A stretch of DNA of 64,000 bases from Methylophilales bacterium LSUCC0135 (lineage in GTDB: Bacteria > Pseudomonadota > Gammaproteobacteria > Burkholderiales > Methylophilaceae). The stretch's first letter is position 1; every line of letters begins with the position of its first letter. The notes beneath the pieces are model-generated. The model made no database searches and was not told the DNA's origin. It worked only from the letters and a program-made list of their open reading frames with translations. The translations under genes were made by a program, and so were the position numbers. Where the stretch lies: assembly GCA_001704575.1 (NCBI GenBank), contig MCAW01000004.1:100598-164597 (forward strand), given 5' to 3'. This document shows, in pieces, positions 53,141 to 63,938 of the stretch.

Positions 53141-54742
53141 ATGGCTATGATCAAAAGAGCACTCATCAGCGTTTCCGACAAATCCGGCATACTCGAATTT
53201 GCCCAGGCCCTGCATGGATTCGGTGTCGAGATTCTCTCCACCGGCGGTACGGCCAAAATGTTCAGGGAAAACAACATCCCGGTAATCGAAGTCAGTGATT
53301 ACACCGGCTTTCCGGAAATGCTCGACGGCCGCGTGAAGACCCTGCATCCGCTGGTGCACGGCGGCATCCTCGGCCGCCGCGATTTGCCGGAACATGTCGC
53401 TGCCATGCAAGCCGCCAACATCCCCAATATCGATATGGTGGTGGTCAATCTCTATCCGTTCGAAGCCACTGTCGCCAAGGCAGATTGCACGCTGGAAGAC
53501 GCTATTGAAAACATCGACATCGGCGGCCCTGCCATGGTGCGCTCAGCCGCCAAGAACTGGAAGGATGTCGCCGTGCTGACCGATGCCTCCCAATATGCAG
53601 ACGTACTGGCGGAAATGCAAAGCACCGGCGGTGCCACCAGCCAGGCAACGCGTTTTGCCCTCGCCGTTGCGGCGTTCAATCGCATCAGTAATTACGATGC
53701 GGCCATCAGCGACTATTTATCCTCATACAACAGTGACAACACGCGCAACCCGTTCCCCGGCCAGAGCAACGGCCGTTTCGTCAAGATTCAGGACTTGCGC
53801 TACGGCGAAAACCCCCACCAGCAGGCTGCCTTCTACCGCGATCTGTATCCGGCGCCCGGTTCGCTGGTGACTGCGCGACAGTTGCAGGGCAAGGAATTGT
53901 CCTACAACAACATCGCTGATGCCGATGCTGCCTGGGAAGCGGTCAAATCCTTCGACAACTCTCCAAACACAGCTGCTGCATGCGTCATCGTCAAACATGC
54001 CAATCCGTGCGGCGTGGCAATGGGCGCCACCACGCTGGAGGCCTACAACAAGGCATTCAAGACCGACCCGACCTCAGCCTTCGGCGGCATCATCGCGTTC
54101 AATCAGCCGATTGACGGCGCGACCGCCGAAGCCGTCTCCAAACAATTCGTCGAAGTACTGATCGCGCCGGGCTACTCCGACGGTGCGCTGGAGATTTTCA
54201 AGGCCAAAGCCAATGTCCGCGTGTTGCAGATCGACCTGCCACCGGGCGGTGAAACAGCCTGGCACAAGGGCCGTAACTCGCACGACATCAAGCGTGTAGG
54301 CTCCGGCATCCTGATCCAGACTGCAGACAATCTCGAAGTTAACCGCGATGATCTCCGTATTGTCACCAAAAAACAACCGACAGCCGCACAAATGGATGAT
54401 CTGCTGTTCGCATGGCGCGTTGCCAAATACGTCAAATCCAACGCCATTATTTTCTGTGGCGGTGGCATGACACTGGGAGTCGGCGCAGGCCAGATGAGCC
54501 GCGTCGACAGTACCCGCATCGCCGCCATCAAGGCACAGAATGCCGGTTTGAGCCTGCAGGGTTCAGTGGTCGCCTCCGATGCCTTTTTCCCGTTCCGCGA
54601 TGGCATTGACGTATTGGCCGAAGCCGGCGCATCGTGCGTCATCCATCCGGGCGGGAGCATGCGTGATGAAGAAGTCATCGCCGCGGCAGATGAACACGGG
54701 CTGGCGATGGTGTTGACCGGCGTTCGGCATTTCAGACATTAA
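53141..54742 (+). CDS. purH: Bifunctional AICAR formyltransferase / IMP cyclohydrolase
   Basis: Carries out the last two steps of purine synthesis. The 533-residue protein has the cyclohydrolase domain ([38 protein letters not shown]) in the first 200 residues, and the transformylase domain with [27 protein letters not shown] and [25 protein letters not shown]. It is followed by a repeat and then purD. Confidence 0.97.
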   Translation: MAMIKRALISVSDKSGILEFAQALHGFGVEILSTGGTAKMFRENNIPVIEVSDYTGFPEMLDGRVKTLHPLVHGGILGRRDLPEHVAAMQAANIPNIDMVVVNLYPFEATVAKADCTLEDAIENIDIGGPAMVRSAAKNWKDVAVLTDASQYADVLAEMQSTGGATSQATRFALAVAAFNRISNYDAAISDYLSSYNSDNTRNPFPGQSNGRFVKIQDLRYGENPHQQAAFYRDLYPAPGSLVTARQLQGKELSYNNIADADAAWEAVKSFDNSPNTAAACVIVKHANPCGVAMGATTLEAYNKAFKTDPTSAFGGIIAFNQPIDGATAEAVSKQFVEVLIAPGYSDGALEIFKAKANVRVLQIDLPPGGETAWHKGRNSHDIKRVGSGILIQTADNLEVNRDDLRIVTKKQPTAAQMDDLLFAWRVAKYVKSNAIIFCGGGMTLGVGAGQMSRVDSTRIAAIKAQNAGLSLQGSVVASDAFFPFRDGIDVLAEAGASCVIHPGGSMRDEEVIAAADEHGLAMVLTGVRHFRH

Positions 54743-54748
54743 AACTTT

Positions 54749-54824
54749 GTGCCACAAGATCGCAGAGATTACGGAGCCTATGGCAAACCTTATTTTCTCT
54801 GTGGCCTCTGTGGACTCTGTGGCT
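54749..54824. repeat. Dispersed CACAGAG-type repeat between purH and purD
   Basis: GTGCCACAAGATCGCAGAGATTACGGAG and TCTCTGTGGCCTCTGTGGACTCTGTGGCT are inverted halves related to the unit between groES and groEL (39428-39556). It forms a stem of about 75 bases in the gap of 96 bases between purH and purD. Confidence 0.75.
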
Positions 54825-54838
54825 AAAAGGGGTTTGCA

Positions 54839-56107
54839 ATGAAAGTATTGGTCATCGGCGGCGGCGGCCGCGAACATGCGCTGGCATGGAAAATTGCACA
54901 AAACAAGGCCGTCAGCCGTGTTTATGTCGCCCCCGGCAACGCCGGTACCGCACTCGATGCGGACATGGTGAATGTCCCGGCAAGCTCGGTCGCCGAACTG
55001 GTTGAGTTTGCGCAGAAGGAACAGATTGCATTGACTGTGGTAGGCCCGGAAGCGACGCTGTCGCAGGGCGTGGTCGATGCGTTCAGAGCAGAGGGGCTGC
55101 GTATCTTCGGCCCGACACAGGCTGCCGCGCAACTCGAATCCTCCAAGGATTTCGCCAAGGCTTTCATGCTGCGCCACGGGATCCCCACCGCGGCTTATGC
55201 CACCTTTACCGAAGCCAAGGCTGCGCACGATTATGTCGATTCCCGGGGTGCGCCCATCGTCATCAAGGCCGACGGCCTCGCTGCCGGCAAAGGCGTGGTC
55301 GTCGCCATGACGCTGAAGGAAGCGCATGACGCCATCGATGCCATGCTGGCAGACAACAAACTCGGTAGCGCAGGCGCGCGCGTGGTCATCGAAGAATTCC
55401 TGCAGGGCGAAGAAGCCAGCTTCATCGTCATGGTGGACGGCAAAAACATCTTGCCACTGGCCACCAGCCAGGATCACAAGCGCCTGCTCGATGGCGATCA
55501 GGGGCCGAACACCGGCGGCATGGGCGCGTATTCACCTGCACCGGTGGTAACGCCGGAAATCCATGCCCGCGTCATGCGCGAAATCATCAAACCAACCGTG
55601 GCCGGCATGGCCAGTGATGGCATTCCCTATACCGGCTTTCTCTATGCCGGTCTGATGATAACGCCGGACGGCAGCGTCAAAACGCTGGAATTCAATTGCC
55701 GCATGGGCGATCCCGAGACGCAACCCATCCTGCTGCGCCTGAAAAGCGATCTGGTGAAGCTGCTGGAACACGCCATCGACGGCACGCTGGACAAGATAGA
55801 AGCAGAATGGGACCGCCGCGTAGCGCTCGGGGTGGTCATGGCAGCCGCCAATTACCCCGAGAATCCGCGCACCGGCGACGTCATCAACGGCCTGCCAGCA
55901 GGCCTGACCGATGCGCATGTGTTCCACGCCGGCACCAGACTGGTGAACGGTGAAGTGGTCACCAGCGGCGGCCGCGTGCTATGTGTGACAGCACTGGGCG
56001 AAACCGTCAAATATGCACAAAGCCGTGCTTATCAGATCGCCGAAAACATCCATTTCAACGGCGCGCAATACCGCAGCGATATCGGCTATCGCGCTGTAAA
56101 AGGTTGA
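54839..56107 (+). CDS. purD: Phosphoribosylamine-glycine ligase
   Basis: ATP-grasp enzyme of the second step of purine synthesis (GAR synthetase), 422 residues. MKVLVIGGGGREHALAWKIA, YVAPGNAGTALD, GPEATLSQGVVDAFRAEGL, PIVIKADGLAAGKGVVVAMT, DHKRLLDGDQGPNTGGMGAYSPAP and LEFNCRMGDPETQPIL are canonical. tsaC follows 7 bases later. Confidence 0.97.
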   Translation: MKVLVIGGGGREHALAWKIAQNKAVSRVYVAPGNAGTALDADMVNVPASSVAELVEFAQKEQIALTVVGPEATLSQGVVDAFRAEGLRIFGPTQAAAQLESSKDFAKAFMLRHGIPTAAYATFTEAKAAHDYVDSRGAPIVIKADGLAAGKGVVVAMTLKEAHDAIDAMLADNKLGSAGARVVIEEFLQGEEASFIVMVDGKNILPLATSQDHKRLLDGDQGPNTGGMGAYSPAPVVTPEIHARVMREIIKPTVAGMASDGIPYTGFLYAGLMITPDGSVKTLEFNCRMGDPETQPILLRLKSDLVKLLEHAIDGTLDKIEAEWDRRVALGVVMAAANYPENPRTGDVINGLPAGLTDAHVFHAGTRLVNGEVVTSGGRVLCVTALGETVKYAQSRAYQIAENIHFNGAQYRSDIGYRAVKG

Positions 56108-56114
56108 TCGACGC

Positions 56115-56669
56115 ATGCCGGTTGCAAGAGGGCTGCAGAAATTTCTCAAGTCGGGCGGCGTCATCGCCTACCCGACCGAGTCTATCTTCGGTCTCGGCTG
56201 CGATCCCGACAACCGCGGCGCGGTACAGAAAATCCTGCGGCTGAAACGACGCCCGCAACGCAAAGGGTTGATCCTGGTCGCCGACCGTCTCGCCAAACTG
56301 CAACGCTACATTGCACCGCTCTCTGCCTCGCAAAGCCTGCAAATGCAGCAGTCCTGGCAGAACCGGGCGCGCGGTCACACCTGGCTCGCCCCCGCCGCAA
56401 AACACTGCCCGAAATGGCTGACCGGTAGACACAAAACCCTGGCCGTGCGCGTCAGCAATCATGCTCTGACTGCCGGACTGAGCCGCATTACCGGCATGGC
56501 GCTGGTCTCCACCAGCGCCAATCGCAGCGGCTGCCAGCCGGCAAAAACAACGCGCCAATGCCGGCAGCTTTTCGGCGGGCAAGTGCGCATCATCAAAGGC
56601 ATGACCGGCGGCGCCAGCAAACCCTCCATCATTCAGGATTTGGCCAGCGGCCGCATCATCCGCCCATAA
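56115..56669 (+). CDS. tsaC: L-threonylcarbamoyladenylate synthase (TsaC/YrdC)
   Basis: Makes threonylcarbamoyl-AMP, the substrate for the t6A tRNA modification. The 184-residue YrdC-fold protein has [18 protein letters not shown] and the basic [21 protein letters not shown] segment, plus [13 protein letters not shown] near residue 135. It is the short TsaC type without the Sua5 C-domain. tsaB of the same pathway is at 6358-7050. hemF follows 25 bases later. Confidence 0.92.
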   Translation: MPVARGLQKFLKSGGVIAYPTESIFGLGCDPDNRGAVQKILRLKRRPQRKGLILVADRLAKLQRYIAPLSASQSLQMQQSWQNRARGHTWLAPAAKHCPKWLTGRHKTLAVRVSNHALTAGLSRITGMALVSTSANRSGCQPAKTTRQCRQLFGGQVRIIKGMTGGASKPSIIQDLASGRIIRP

Positions 56670-56694
56670 TGCACTCAACCGATCTGGAAACCGC

Positions 56695-57771
56695 ATGAAC
56701 ACGCAACATGTATACGAATACTTGCAAGACCTGCAAAACCGCATCGTCGAAGCCGTGCAGATGGTCGACGGCAAACATTTTCTGCACGACAGCTGGCAAC
56801 GTCCAGAGGGCGGTGGCGGCACTTCCTGCATGCTGGAAGAAGGCAATGTGTTCGAGCGTGCCGGCATCGGCTTCTCGCATGTCATGGGCAGCAAACTGCC
56901 CCCCTCCGCCAGCGCCGCACACCCGGAAGCCGCCGGCCGCGCCTGGGAAGCCATGGGCGTATCGCTGGTGTTCCACCCGCGCAACCCCTACATACCCACC
57001 GTACACATGAACGTGCGCTTCTTCGTCGCCAAGGCGCCCCGACGTGAAGTGATATCCGGACAGCATGTGCAGCCGGGACAAGGCGGCGAGAAAACGGCAG
57101 AATCGGCAAAGCATCAGGGTGCGAGCCAAGACGCTGACGAGGCGGCGACAAGACATACCACCGAAGGTGGGCGCGAAGCCGCCGAGGATGGCAACGAAGG
57201 CGCAGCCCATGAGGCACAGCCGATTTGGTGGTTTGGCGGCGGCATGGACCTCACGCCTTACTACGGCTTTGAAGAAGATGCAGTGCACTTCCACCGCACC
57301 TGCCGTGATGCACTCGACGCTTTCGACCGCACGCTCTATCCGCGCTTCAAGAAAGATTGCGACGATTATTTTTACCTCAAACACCGCAAGGAACCGCGCG
57401 GCATCGGCGGTATTTTCTTCGACGATTTCAACGACCTCGGCTTCGAGCAGAGTTTTGCCATGCTGAAGAGCGTTGGCGATGCATTTCTCAACGCTTATCT
57501 TCCTATCGTGCAGCGCCGCAAGGATATTGCCTATGGCGAACGTGAGCGCGATTTCCAGGCCTATCGCCGCGGCCGCTACGTCGAGTTCAATCTGGTCTAC
57601 GATCGCGGCACGCTGTTCGGTTTGCAATCCAACGGCCGTACCGAATCGATTCTGCTGTCAATGCCGCCTGTGGTGAAGTGGCGCTATGACTGGAAACCTG
57701 CCGACGGCAGTCCGGAATCCAGACTTTACAGCAACTTTCTCACCGGCAAGGACTGGCTGTCCGGCCGCTAG
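56695..57771 (+). CDS. hemF: Oxygen-dependent coproporphyrinogen III oxidase, with insertion
   Basis: Decarboxylates coproporphyrinogen III to protoporphyrinogen IX using O2, in haem synthesis. Canonical HemF motifs are [84 protein letters not shown] and [10 protein letters not shown]. The protein is 358 residues, about 55-60 longer than usual (about 300), because of an in-frame insertion between FFVAK and PIWWFGGG. The remaining catalytic parts are intact, so the enzyme is likely active. See the insertion entry. Confidence 0.94.
   Translation: MNTQHVYEYLQDLQNRIVEAVQMVDGKHFLHDSWQRPEGGGGTSCMLEEGNVFERAGIGFSHVMGSKLPPSASAAHPEAAGRAWEAMGVSLVFHPRNPYIPTVHMNVRFFVAKAPRREVISGQHVQPGQGGEKTAESAKHQGASQDADEAATRHTTEGGREAAEDGNEGAAHEAQPIWWFGGGMDLTPYYGFEEDAVHFHRTCRDALDAFDRTLYPRFKKDCDDYFYLKHRKEPRGIGGIFFDDFNDLGFEQSFAMLKSVGDAFLNAYLPIVQRRKDIAYGERERDFQAYRRGRYVEFNLVYDRGTLFGLQSNGRTESILLSMPPVVKWRYDWKPADGSPESRLYSNFLTGKDWLSGR
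57034..57219 (+). other. In-frame insertion within hemF
   Basis: About 62 codons (roughly residues 114-175) lie between MNVRFFVAK and PIWWFGGG, where other HemF proteins have about 8-10 residues. The inserted peptide is rich in Glu, Ala, Gly, Gln, His and Asp, lacks hydrophobic runs ([29 protein letters not shown]) and is probably disordered. No stop or frameshift is present, so it is translated. Confidence 0.85.
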
Positions 57772-57864
57772 GCGGCTATCCATCTTGCAGCAATTCTGCC
57801 TATAATCTCCGGCAACTCGCCGGCATCTCCAACCAATTGGCGAGCAAAAGGGAGAACAAAAAAA

Positions 57865-59193
57865 ATGAACACCGCAGAAACCATCGTTGCGACACTGTCT
57901 GGCTGGGTGTGGGGCGCACCCATGCTGATTCTGCTGGTCGGCACCGGCGTCTACCTCACCATCATTCTCAAGGGTTTGCAATTCCGCGCGCTGCCCATGG
58001 CCTTGCGCATGATCTTTGAGAAAGAATTGCACGGCAAGGGCGATATCAGCCACTTTGCCGCGCTGATGACAGCACTGGCCGCCACCGTAGGTATCGGCAA
58101 CATCGTCGGTGTTGCAACAGCCATCACGCTGGGCGGCCCCGGCGCCGTATTCTGGATGTGGATGACCGGCCTGGTCGGCATGGCAACCAAATACTCCGAG
58201 GCCGTGCTGGCGGTGAAATACCGCGAACAGGGCCCGCACGGCATGCGCGGTGGGCCCATGTACTACATCGCCAAAGGCGCCGGCATGCCCTGGCTGGGGA
58301 CCCTGTTCGCCATCTTCACGGCATGCGCAGCGTTCGGCATCGGCAACATGACGCAAGCCAACGCATCAGCGACCATACTCAGCAGCACGTTTGGCATCGA
58401 ACCCTGGGTCACCGGCGTGGCGCTGATGCTGCTGACGGCACTGGTCATCATCGGCGGCATCAAATCTATCGGGCGATTCACTTCGTTTCTGGTACCGTTC
58501 ATGATTGTTGCCTACATCGGCACTGCGCTGGTGGTGCTGGCAATCAATGCAGAAAAAATTCCCGGCGCATTCGGCCTTATATTCAACCATGCTTTCGCCC
58601 CAATCGCCGCTACCGGAGGCTTCGCCGGTGCGGCCGTTGCAGCTGCCATCCGTTTCGGCGTGGCGCGCGGCGTGTTCTCCAACGAGTCCGGTCTCGGTTC
58701 GGCGCCGATTGCCGCCGCTGCCGCCCGTACCAACGACCCGGTCAAGCAGGCCCTGGTCAGCATGACGCAGACTTTCATCGACACGCTGATCATCTGCACC
58801 ATGACGGCCTTGGTCATCCTGACCGCCGACTCCTGGTTGCAGGGTGTCGGCGCCGGGCAGCTGACCAGTGCCAGCATGGGAGAAACACTGGGCGCCACCG
58901 GCGAAATCATCGTCGCGCTCGCCACCGTGCTGTTTGCCTATTCCACGCTGATCGGCTGGAGCTATTACGGCGAAAAAGCCGTGGAATACCTGATGGGGCC
59001 GCGCGCGATCAGGATTTTCCGTCTGTTCTTCATCGCTGCCGTAGTAGTTGGCGCCATGGTCAGCCTGCAGTTTGTCTGGGATTTCTCCGACCTCATGAAC
59101 GGCATGATGGCGATTCCCAACCTGATCGGCTTGCTGCTGTTGTCGCGCATCGTCAAGAGCGAGACCGAGCGTTATTTCAGTGAACTTAAGTAA
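57865..59193 (+). CDS. Sodium:alanine symporter (AGCS) family protein
   Basis: A 442-residue inner-membrane transporter of the alanine/glycine:cation symporter family, about 11 membrane segments. [31 protein letters not shown] is cut to its key part: [13 protein letters not shown]; also [27 protein letters not shown] and [14 protein letters not shown]. An AAAGGGAG site precedes the ATG. No glycine riboswitch is seen upstream. It is followed 12 bases later by another sodium-dependent transporter. Confidence 0.93.
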   Translation: MNTAETIVATLSGWVWGAPMLILLVGTGVYLTIILKGLQFRALPMALRMIFEKELHGKGDISHFAALMTALAATVGIGNIVGVATAITLGGPGAVFWMWMTGLVGMATKYSEAVLAVKYREQGPHGMRGGPMYYIAKGAGMPWLGTLFAIFTACAAFGIGNMTQANASATILSSTFGIEPWVTGVALMLLTALVIIGGIKSIGRFTSFLVPFMIVAYIGTALVVLAINAEKIPGAFGLIFNHAFAPIAATGGFAGAAVAAAIRFGVARGVFSNESGLGSAPIAAAAARTNDPVKQALVSMTQTFIDTLIICTMTALVILTADSWLQGVGAGQLTSASMGETLGATGEIIVALATVLFAYSTLIGWSYYGEKAVEYLMGPRAIRIFRLFFIAAVVVGAMVSLQFVWDFSDLMNGMMAIPNLIGLLLLSRIVKSETERYFSELK

Positions 59194-59205
59194 GGCCTGC
59201 TGTAG

Positions 59206-60567
59206 GTGACGCAAGCACAGAAACGCAGCACCTGGGCCAGCCGCTGGACGTTCATTCTGGCCACGGCTGGTTCGGCCATCGGCCTCGGCAACATCTGGAA
59301 GTTCCCCTACATGACCGGCGTCAACGGCGGCAGCGCCTTTGTTTTGGTGTTTCTCGGCTGCATCTTGCTCATCGGTATTCCACTCATGATGTGCGAAATC
59401 ATGCTGGGCCGGCGTGCACAAAAAAATCCGGCTGACGGCATGCGCTGGCTGGCCGATAAAGCCGGCGCCAGCCCGCATTGGAAATGGGTAGGGCTGACCG
59501 GCGTTATTGCCGGTGTGCTGATTCTGGCTTTTTACAGTGTCATCGGCGGCTGGGTCATCCGTTACATCCTGCATGCCCTCAACAACAGCTTCACTGGTGC
59601 CGATGCCGGTCTGGTCGGTCAATTGTTCAACGACATGCTGGCCTCGGCACCGTCATTACTTTTGTGGCATACGGTATTCACGGTCATGACAGTATGGGTG
59701 GTGGCACGCGGGGTCAATCATGGTCTTGAGCGGGCGAGCCAGATCCTGATGCCATCACTGTTCGGCATTCTGCTCTTCATACTGGCCTATAGCGTACTGG
59801 AAGGAAATTTCGGTCAGGCCATGCAATTCATGTTCACCCCGGATTTCTCCAGGATCACTCCCGGCGCAGCGCTGGCCGCAATGGGCCACGCGTTTTTCTC
59901 GCTGAGCCTGGGCATGGGCGTTGTGATGGTGTATGGCTCTTATCTGCAACGGCATGTTTCCATTGCCCGCACCTCCTTGTACATTGCCATCGCCGATACC
60001 GCAGTCGGCTTGCTCGCCGGGCTCACCATTTTCTCTCTGGTTTTTGCCAACCAGCTGGAACCCACCGCCGGCCCCGGGCTCATCTTCCAGACATTGCCGA
60101 TAGCGTTCGGCCAGATGTGGGGCGGCCAGGTCGTCGGCAGCCTGTTTTTTCTGCTGGTTGCCTTTGCTGCCTGGACTTCCTCCATCTCGCTGATCGAGCC
60201 TGCTGTCGCCTGGCTGACTGAAAGAAAATACTGTTCGCGTCGCACTGGCGCCTGGCTGACAGGTTTCAGCGCGTGGCTGCTAGGTATCTGCGTAGTGCTT
60301 TCCTTCAACCACTGGAGCGATGTCAGGCTGCTGTTCGATCTGGGTATATTCGACACGCTGGATAAATTGACGACCAACATCCTGCTGCCGCTGGGTGGAC
60401 TGATGATGGCGATCTTTGCCGGCTGGGTCATGCGTCCCGATCATGTGCAGGATGAACTGGGGCTCAAAACCGTCGCTTTCCGCGCATGGCGTTTCATCAT
60501 CCGCTATGTTTCGCCGATTGCGATTGTGATGATTTTTCTTTCCCTGCTCGGGCTTATCCGTGTTTGA
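59206..60567 (+). CDS. Sodium-dependent transporter (NSS/SNF family)
   Basis: A 453-residue neurotransmitter:sodium-symporter family transporter for an amino acid. TWASRWTFILATAGSAIGLGNIWKFPYMTG-type start (short form: ATAGSAIGLGNIWKFPYM) is the NSS signature at helix 1, and the pattern of about 11 helices follows. It starts at GTG 12 bases after the AGCS gene, so both are cotranscribed; the pair may import an amino acid such as alanine, glycine or tyrosine-like compounds, but the substrate is unknown. A strong terminator follows. Confidence 0.92.
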   Translation: MTQAQKRSTWASRWTFILATAGSAIGLGNIWKFPYMTGVNGGSAFVLVFLGCILLIGIPLMMCEIMLGRRAQKNPADGMRWLADKAGASPHWKWVGLTGVIAGVLILAFYSVIGGWVIRYILHALNNSFTGADAGLVGQLFNDMLASAPSLLLWHTVFTVMTVWVVARGVNHGLERASQILMPSLFGILLFILAYSVLEGNFGQAMQFMFTPDFSRITPGAALAAMGHAFFSLSLGMGVVMVYGSYLQRHVSIARTSLYIAIADTAVGLLAGLTIFSLVFANQLEPTAGPGLIFQTLPIAFGQMWGGQVVGSLFFLLVAFAAWTSSISLIEPAVAWLTERKYCSRRTGAWLTGFSAWLLGICVVLSFNHWSDVRLLFDLGIFDTLDKLTTNILLPLGGLMMAIFAGWVMRPDHVQDELGLKTVAFRAWRFIIRYVSPIAIVMIFLSLLGLIRV

Positions 60568-60578
60568 GAAGACGCAAA

Positions 60579-60617
60579 AAAGCAGAAAGCCAGTCTTTTG
60601 GACTGGCTTTCTGCTTT
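60579..60617. terminator. Bidirectional terminator between NSS transporter and cytochrome c
   Basis: Perfect 17-bp arms AAAGCAGAAAGCCAGTC and GACTGGCTTTCTGCTTT around TTTTG. It ends both the symporter operon (plus) and the cytochrome c gene (minus). Confidence 0.93.
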
Positions 60618-60642
60618 CAAACTGTCTTGCGTCTAATATCAA

Positions 60643-60954
60643 TTACAACTTCAGGATCCACTGAACCAGTGTCTTGATATCGTCGTCTTTCACTTGCGGG
60701 CTCATCGCCGGCATAGGGATAGGGCCCCAAACACCGCTGCCACCCTTCTTTACCTTGTCTATCAGCTTGGCTTCAGCGCCCTTGTCGCCCTTGTACTTGG
60801 CGGCAATGTCCTTGTAAGCCGGGCCCAGTACCTTTTGCGAAACGCTATGACATGCCAGACAGCCGCTCTTCTGTGCCAATGCTTCGTTGGCATTAGCTTG
60901 TGCAGCCAGCATCAGCGAACCAGCAGCGGCAACCGTCATCAATATTGCTTTCAT
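60643..60954 (-). CDS. Cytochrome c-551/c-552 type protein
   Basis: A 103-residue monohaem class I cytochrome c. Signal peptide MKAILMTVAAAGSLMLAAQANA, haem motif SGCLACHSVSQ (CxxCH near residue 32-36), and the axial Met in PIPMPAMSPQVKDDDIK. It carries electrons in the periplasm, probably to a terminal oxidase or nitrite reductase. A 190-base AT-rich gap with no recognised element separates it from the mutarotase gene. Confidence 0.94.
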   Translation of the reverse strand: MKAILMTVAAAGSLMLAAQANANEALAQKSGCLACHSVSQKVLGPAYKDIAAKYKGDKGAEAKLIDKVKKGGSGVWGPIPMPAMSPQVKDDDIKTLVQWILKL

Positions 60955-61144
60955 GCTATCTCCTTCAACTCGATCTTTTCAAGACGTCTTAAATAATGCA
61001 CTTACCATGATTTACTACATTTGCAACATTCGAATGATACCCATGTTTGCCGTTTATGAGAATGCCCATAATGGCGATACCGTTTTACGCAGGGCACTGT
61101 TTAAACGCCTGTTGAAGCAACGGGTTGACAGAATTTTTTGCAAT

Positions 61145-62056
61145 TCAACGTGACTCGACCGCGTATTCGATGGCCAGGGTGTGTGTCTGGCCGGGACGTA
61201 TCATGACCATGTTTTCCAGCGCGTTGGCGGATTCGATACAGATCATGTGGCGCCAGCTGTCGTCCAAACCCATATCGCCGAGCTGATGGGCTTTTTCTTC
61301 CCATGGGGTCCAAACTACCGTGGAGTTGCTACCGGTCTTGTTGATGCGAATGCGGCGCTGATATCCAGGATCGTCAATCACGCAATCCTGCTGGGTATTG
61401 ACATAGACACGGTCGAACTCGCCATCGAAACGAACCGCATCCTGCTGGGTGTCGCGGTCGTAATTCAGCACTTTATCCGAATATTCAACGCCTTCCAGAC
61501 CCTGCAATGAAATCTTTTCGACATCGCTGACATTGAAATAGGTATGAAACGCTTCGCCGATCATGAAAGGCTGACTACCGCGATTGGTGGTCGATAACGC
61601 CATTTTCAGGGTCGCACCGATTTCAATTGCAAGCGTCAGCGTATACGGGTAAGAAAGCTGTTTCTGCGCCACCGGGGTATGCAGAATCTGTAATATAAGA
61701 CGTGTCTCACCGTTTTCCAGCGTGCTCGATTCCATCAGATCCCACGGCATGACGCGGGCAAACCCGTGCGGGCAAAGCGTGCTGTCGGTCGGATGAGCAC
61801 CGAACCAGGGCCAGCAAATCGGCACGCCGCCGCGAATCGAACGGCCATGCATGTAGCGTGCGTGTTCTGACAGCCAGAGCACCGGCTCGGCCACATCACG
61901 CGGTTGCCAGGTCATGACATGGCCACCCTGCATGGCGATTTTTGCGGTTGCGAGATCATTGGCGACCTCCAGAAATTTCAATCCGCTGGCGTCCTGATGA
62001 AAGCTGACATGGGAATCCAGCTGAATTTCCTTTTCAACCAAATGAAGTGAATTCAT
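61145..62056 (-). CDS. D-hexose-6-phosphate mutarotase
   Basis: A 303-residue aldose-1-epimerase-like enzyme that interconverts anomers of glucose-6-phosphate-type sugars. VANDLATAKIAMQGGHVMTWQP, GVPICWPWFGAHP, HGFARVMPWDL and HTYFNVSDVEKISLQGL, plus the catalytic Glu in CIESANALENMV, match the YeaD group. The start at 62056 follows GAGGAAACAGGC; 18 codons upstream an in-frame start overlaps ilvD. It lies 31 bases after ilvD. Confidence 0.9.
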   Translation of the reverse strand: MNSLHLVEKEIQLDSHVSFHQDASGLKFLEVANDLATAKIAMQGGHVMTWQPRDVAEPVLWLSEHARYMHGRSIRGGVPICWPWFGAHPTDSTLCPHGFARVMPWDLMESSTLENGETRLILQILHTPVAQKQLSYPYTLTLAIEIGATLKMALSTTNRGSQPFMIGEAFHTYFNVSDVEKISLQGLEGVEYSDKVLNYDRDTQQDAVRFDGEFDRVYVNTQQDCVIDDPGYQRRIRINKTGSNSTVVWTPWEEKAHQLGDMGLDDSWRHMICIESANALENMVMIRPGQTHTLAIEYAVESR

Positions 62057-62087
62057 TGCGCTGCCTGTTTCCTCGTTGATTGCTGCA

Positions 62088-63938
62088 TTATTTTTCAATT
62101 TGCGACACATCGCGTATAGCGCCGCGCGAAGCCGATGTAGTCATTGCGGCATAGGCACGCAATGCCGGCGAAACCGTGCGCTGCCGGTTGAGCGGCTTCC
62201 AGGCCTGCGCGCCCCTGGCTTCCATGGCCTGACGGCGGCGTTCAAGCTCTTCAACCGATACCGCCAGATGGATGCGGCGGTTGGGAATATCGATTTCTAT
62301 CGTATCACCCTCCTCGACCAGGCCGATGGCACCGCCCTCTGCCGCTTCCGGCGAGGCATGGCCGATGGAAAGACCGGAAGTGCCGCCGGAGAACCTGCCA
62401 TCCGTCAATAAAGCACATTCCTTGCCAAGCCCTTTGGATTTGAGGTAACTGGTCGGATACAGCATTTCCTGCATGCCGGGGCCACCACGCGGACCTTCAT
62501 AACGGATGACGACTACATCGCCAGCAACAATGCTGTCGGCAAGAATCGCCTCGACTGCCGCATCCTGCGATTCGAAAATGCGCGCACGGCCGGTAAACTT
62601 GAGGATGCTGTCATCGACACCGGCGGTTTTGACGATACAGCCGTCGAGTGCGATATTACCGTGCAACACCGCCAGACCGCCGTCCTGCGAATAGGCATGT
62701 GCCTTGTCGCGGATACAGCCGTTCTCGCGATCATCATCGAGCGTCGGATACCGCATCGATTGCGAAAACGCGATGGTAGTGGGAATACCGCCAGGAGCAG
62801 CGCGATAGAAATCCTTTACCGACTCATCCTGCGTGCGGCGGATATCCCATTGTTCGAGCGCCGCCGCCATGCTGGGCGCATGCACGGTAGGCACATCACG
62901 GTTGATCAGGGCGGCGCGATCCAGTTCGCCGAGTATGCCCATAACACCACCGGCGCGATGAACGTCTTCCATATGATATTTCTGTGTTGCCGGCGCCACC
63001 TTGGACAGGCATGGCACGCGGCGGGAGATGGCATCGATGTCGCTCATGCTGAAATCGACGCCGGCCTCGTGTGCGGCAGCAAGCAGATGCAACACGGTAT
63101 TGGTAGAGCCGCCCATCGCTACATCCAGGCTCATGGCATTCTGGAATGCGGCAAAAGTAGCGATATTGCGTGGCAACACACTGGCATCATCCTGCTCGTA
63201 ATAGCGCTTGGCCAGCTCGACAATCAGACGGCCGGCACGCAAAAACAGCTGTTTGCGGTCGGCATGGGTTGCCAGCGTGGAACCGTTGCCGGGCAAGCTC
63301 AAGCCCAGCGCTTCGGTCAGGCAGTTCATCGAGTTGGCAGTAAACATGCCGGAACAGGAACCGCAAGTCGGACAGGCGGAGCGTTCGATCTCCGCCACAT
63401 CGGCATCACTGACATGGCTGTCGGCCGCTTCCACCATGGCATCGACCAGATCCAGCTTGCGCACCTCGCCGTTCCAGTTGACCTTGCCGGCCTCCATCGG
63501 ACCGCCGGAAACAAAGACGACCGGGATATTGAGACGAAGCGCCGCCATCAGCATGCCCGGCGTGATCTTGTCGCAATTGGAGATGCACACCAGCGCATCG
63601 GCACAGTGCGCGTTCACCATATATTCCACCGAGTCCGCAATCAGGTCGCGGCTGGGCAGACTGTAGAGCATACCGCCATGACCCATGGCAATGCCGTCGT
63701 CGACGGCAATGGTGTTGAACTCCTTGGCCACGCCGCCGGCCTTTTCGATTTCGCGCGCGACCAGCTGGCCCAGGTCCTTCAGATGCACGTGCCCCGGAAC
63801 GAACTGGGTGAACGAATTGGCAATCGCGATAATCGGCTTGCTGAAGTCTTCATCCTTCATGCCGGTAGCGCGCCAGAGCGCGCGGGCACCGGCCATGTTG
63901 CGGCCGTGTGTGGTGGTACGTGAGCGGTAGGCTGGCAT
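62088..63938 (-). CDS. ilvD: Dihydroxy-acid dehydratase
   Basis: Fe-S dehydratase of valine/isoleucine synthesis, 616 residues, as in the long IlvD group. [27 protein letters not shown] is shortened here to [12 protein letters not shown]; the cysteine motif [10 protein letters not shown], the second [17 protein letters not shown] and [17 protein letters not shown] are canonical. Upstream of its start the last 62 bases of the window hold an AT-rich promoter-like stretch only. Confidence 0.97.
   Translation of the reverse strand: MPAYRSRTTTHGRNMAGARALWRATGMKDEDFSKPIIAIANSFTQFVPGHVHLKDLGQLVAREIEKAGGVAKEFNTIAVDDGIAMGHGGMLYSLPSRDLIADSVEYMVNAHCADALVCISNCDKITPGMLMAALRLNIPVVFVSGGPMEAGKVNWNGEVRKLDLVDAMVEAADSHVSDADVAEIERSACPTCGSCSGMFTANSMNCLTEALGLSLPGNGSTLATHADRKQLFLRAGRLIVELAKRYYEQDDASVLPRNIATFAAFQNAMSLDVAMGGSTNTVLHLLAAAHEAGVDFSMSDIDAISRRVPCLSKVAPATQKYHMEDVHRAGGVMGILGELDRAALINRDVPTVHAPSMAAALEQWDIRRTQDESVKDFYRAAPGGIPTTIAFSQSMRYPTLDDDRENGCIRDKAHAYSQDGGLAVLHGNIALDGCIVKTAGVDDSILKFTGRARIFESQDAAVEAILADSIVAGDVVVIRYEGPRGGPGMQEMLYPTSYLKSKGLGKECALLTDGRFSGGTSGLSIGHASPEAAEGGAIGLVEEGDTIEIDIPNRRIHLAVSVEELERRRQAMEARGAQAWKPLNRQRTVSPALRAYAAMTTSASRGAIRDVSQIEK

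Noticed and set aside
57772-57864. Possible glycine riboswitch before the sodium:alanine symporter
   Set aside because: The 93-base leader is too short and lacks the paired glycine-aptamer pattern.
58366-59622. Long minus-strand open frame (418 codons) opposite the AGCS and NSS transporters
   Set aside because: It spans two real membrane-protein genes and is rich in Gln, His and Asp, as antisense of hydrophobic genes usually is.
62661-63923. Long plus-strand open frame (420 codons) opposite ilvD
   Set aside because: It is antisense to the canonical ilvD and has no recognisable motif.
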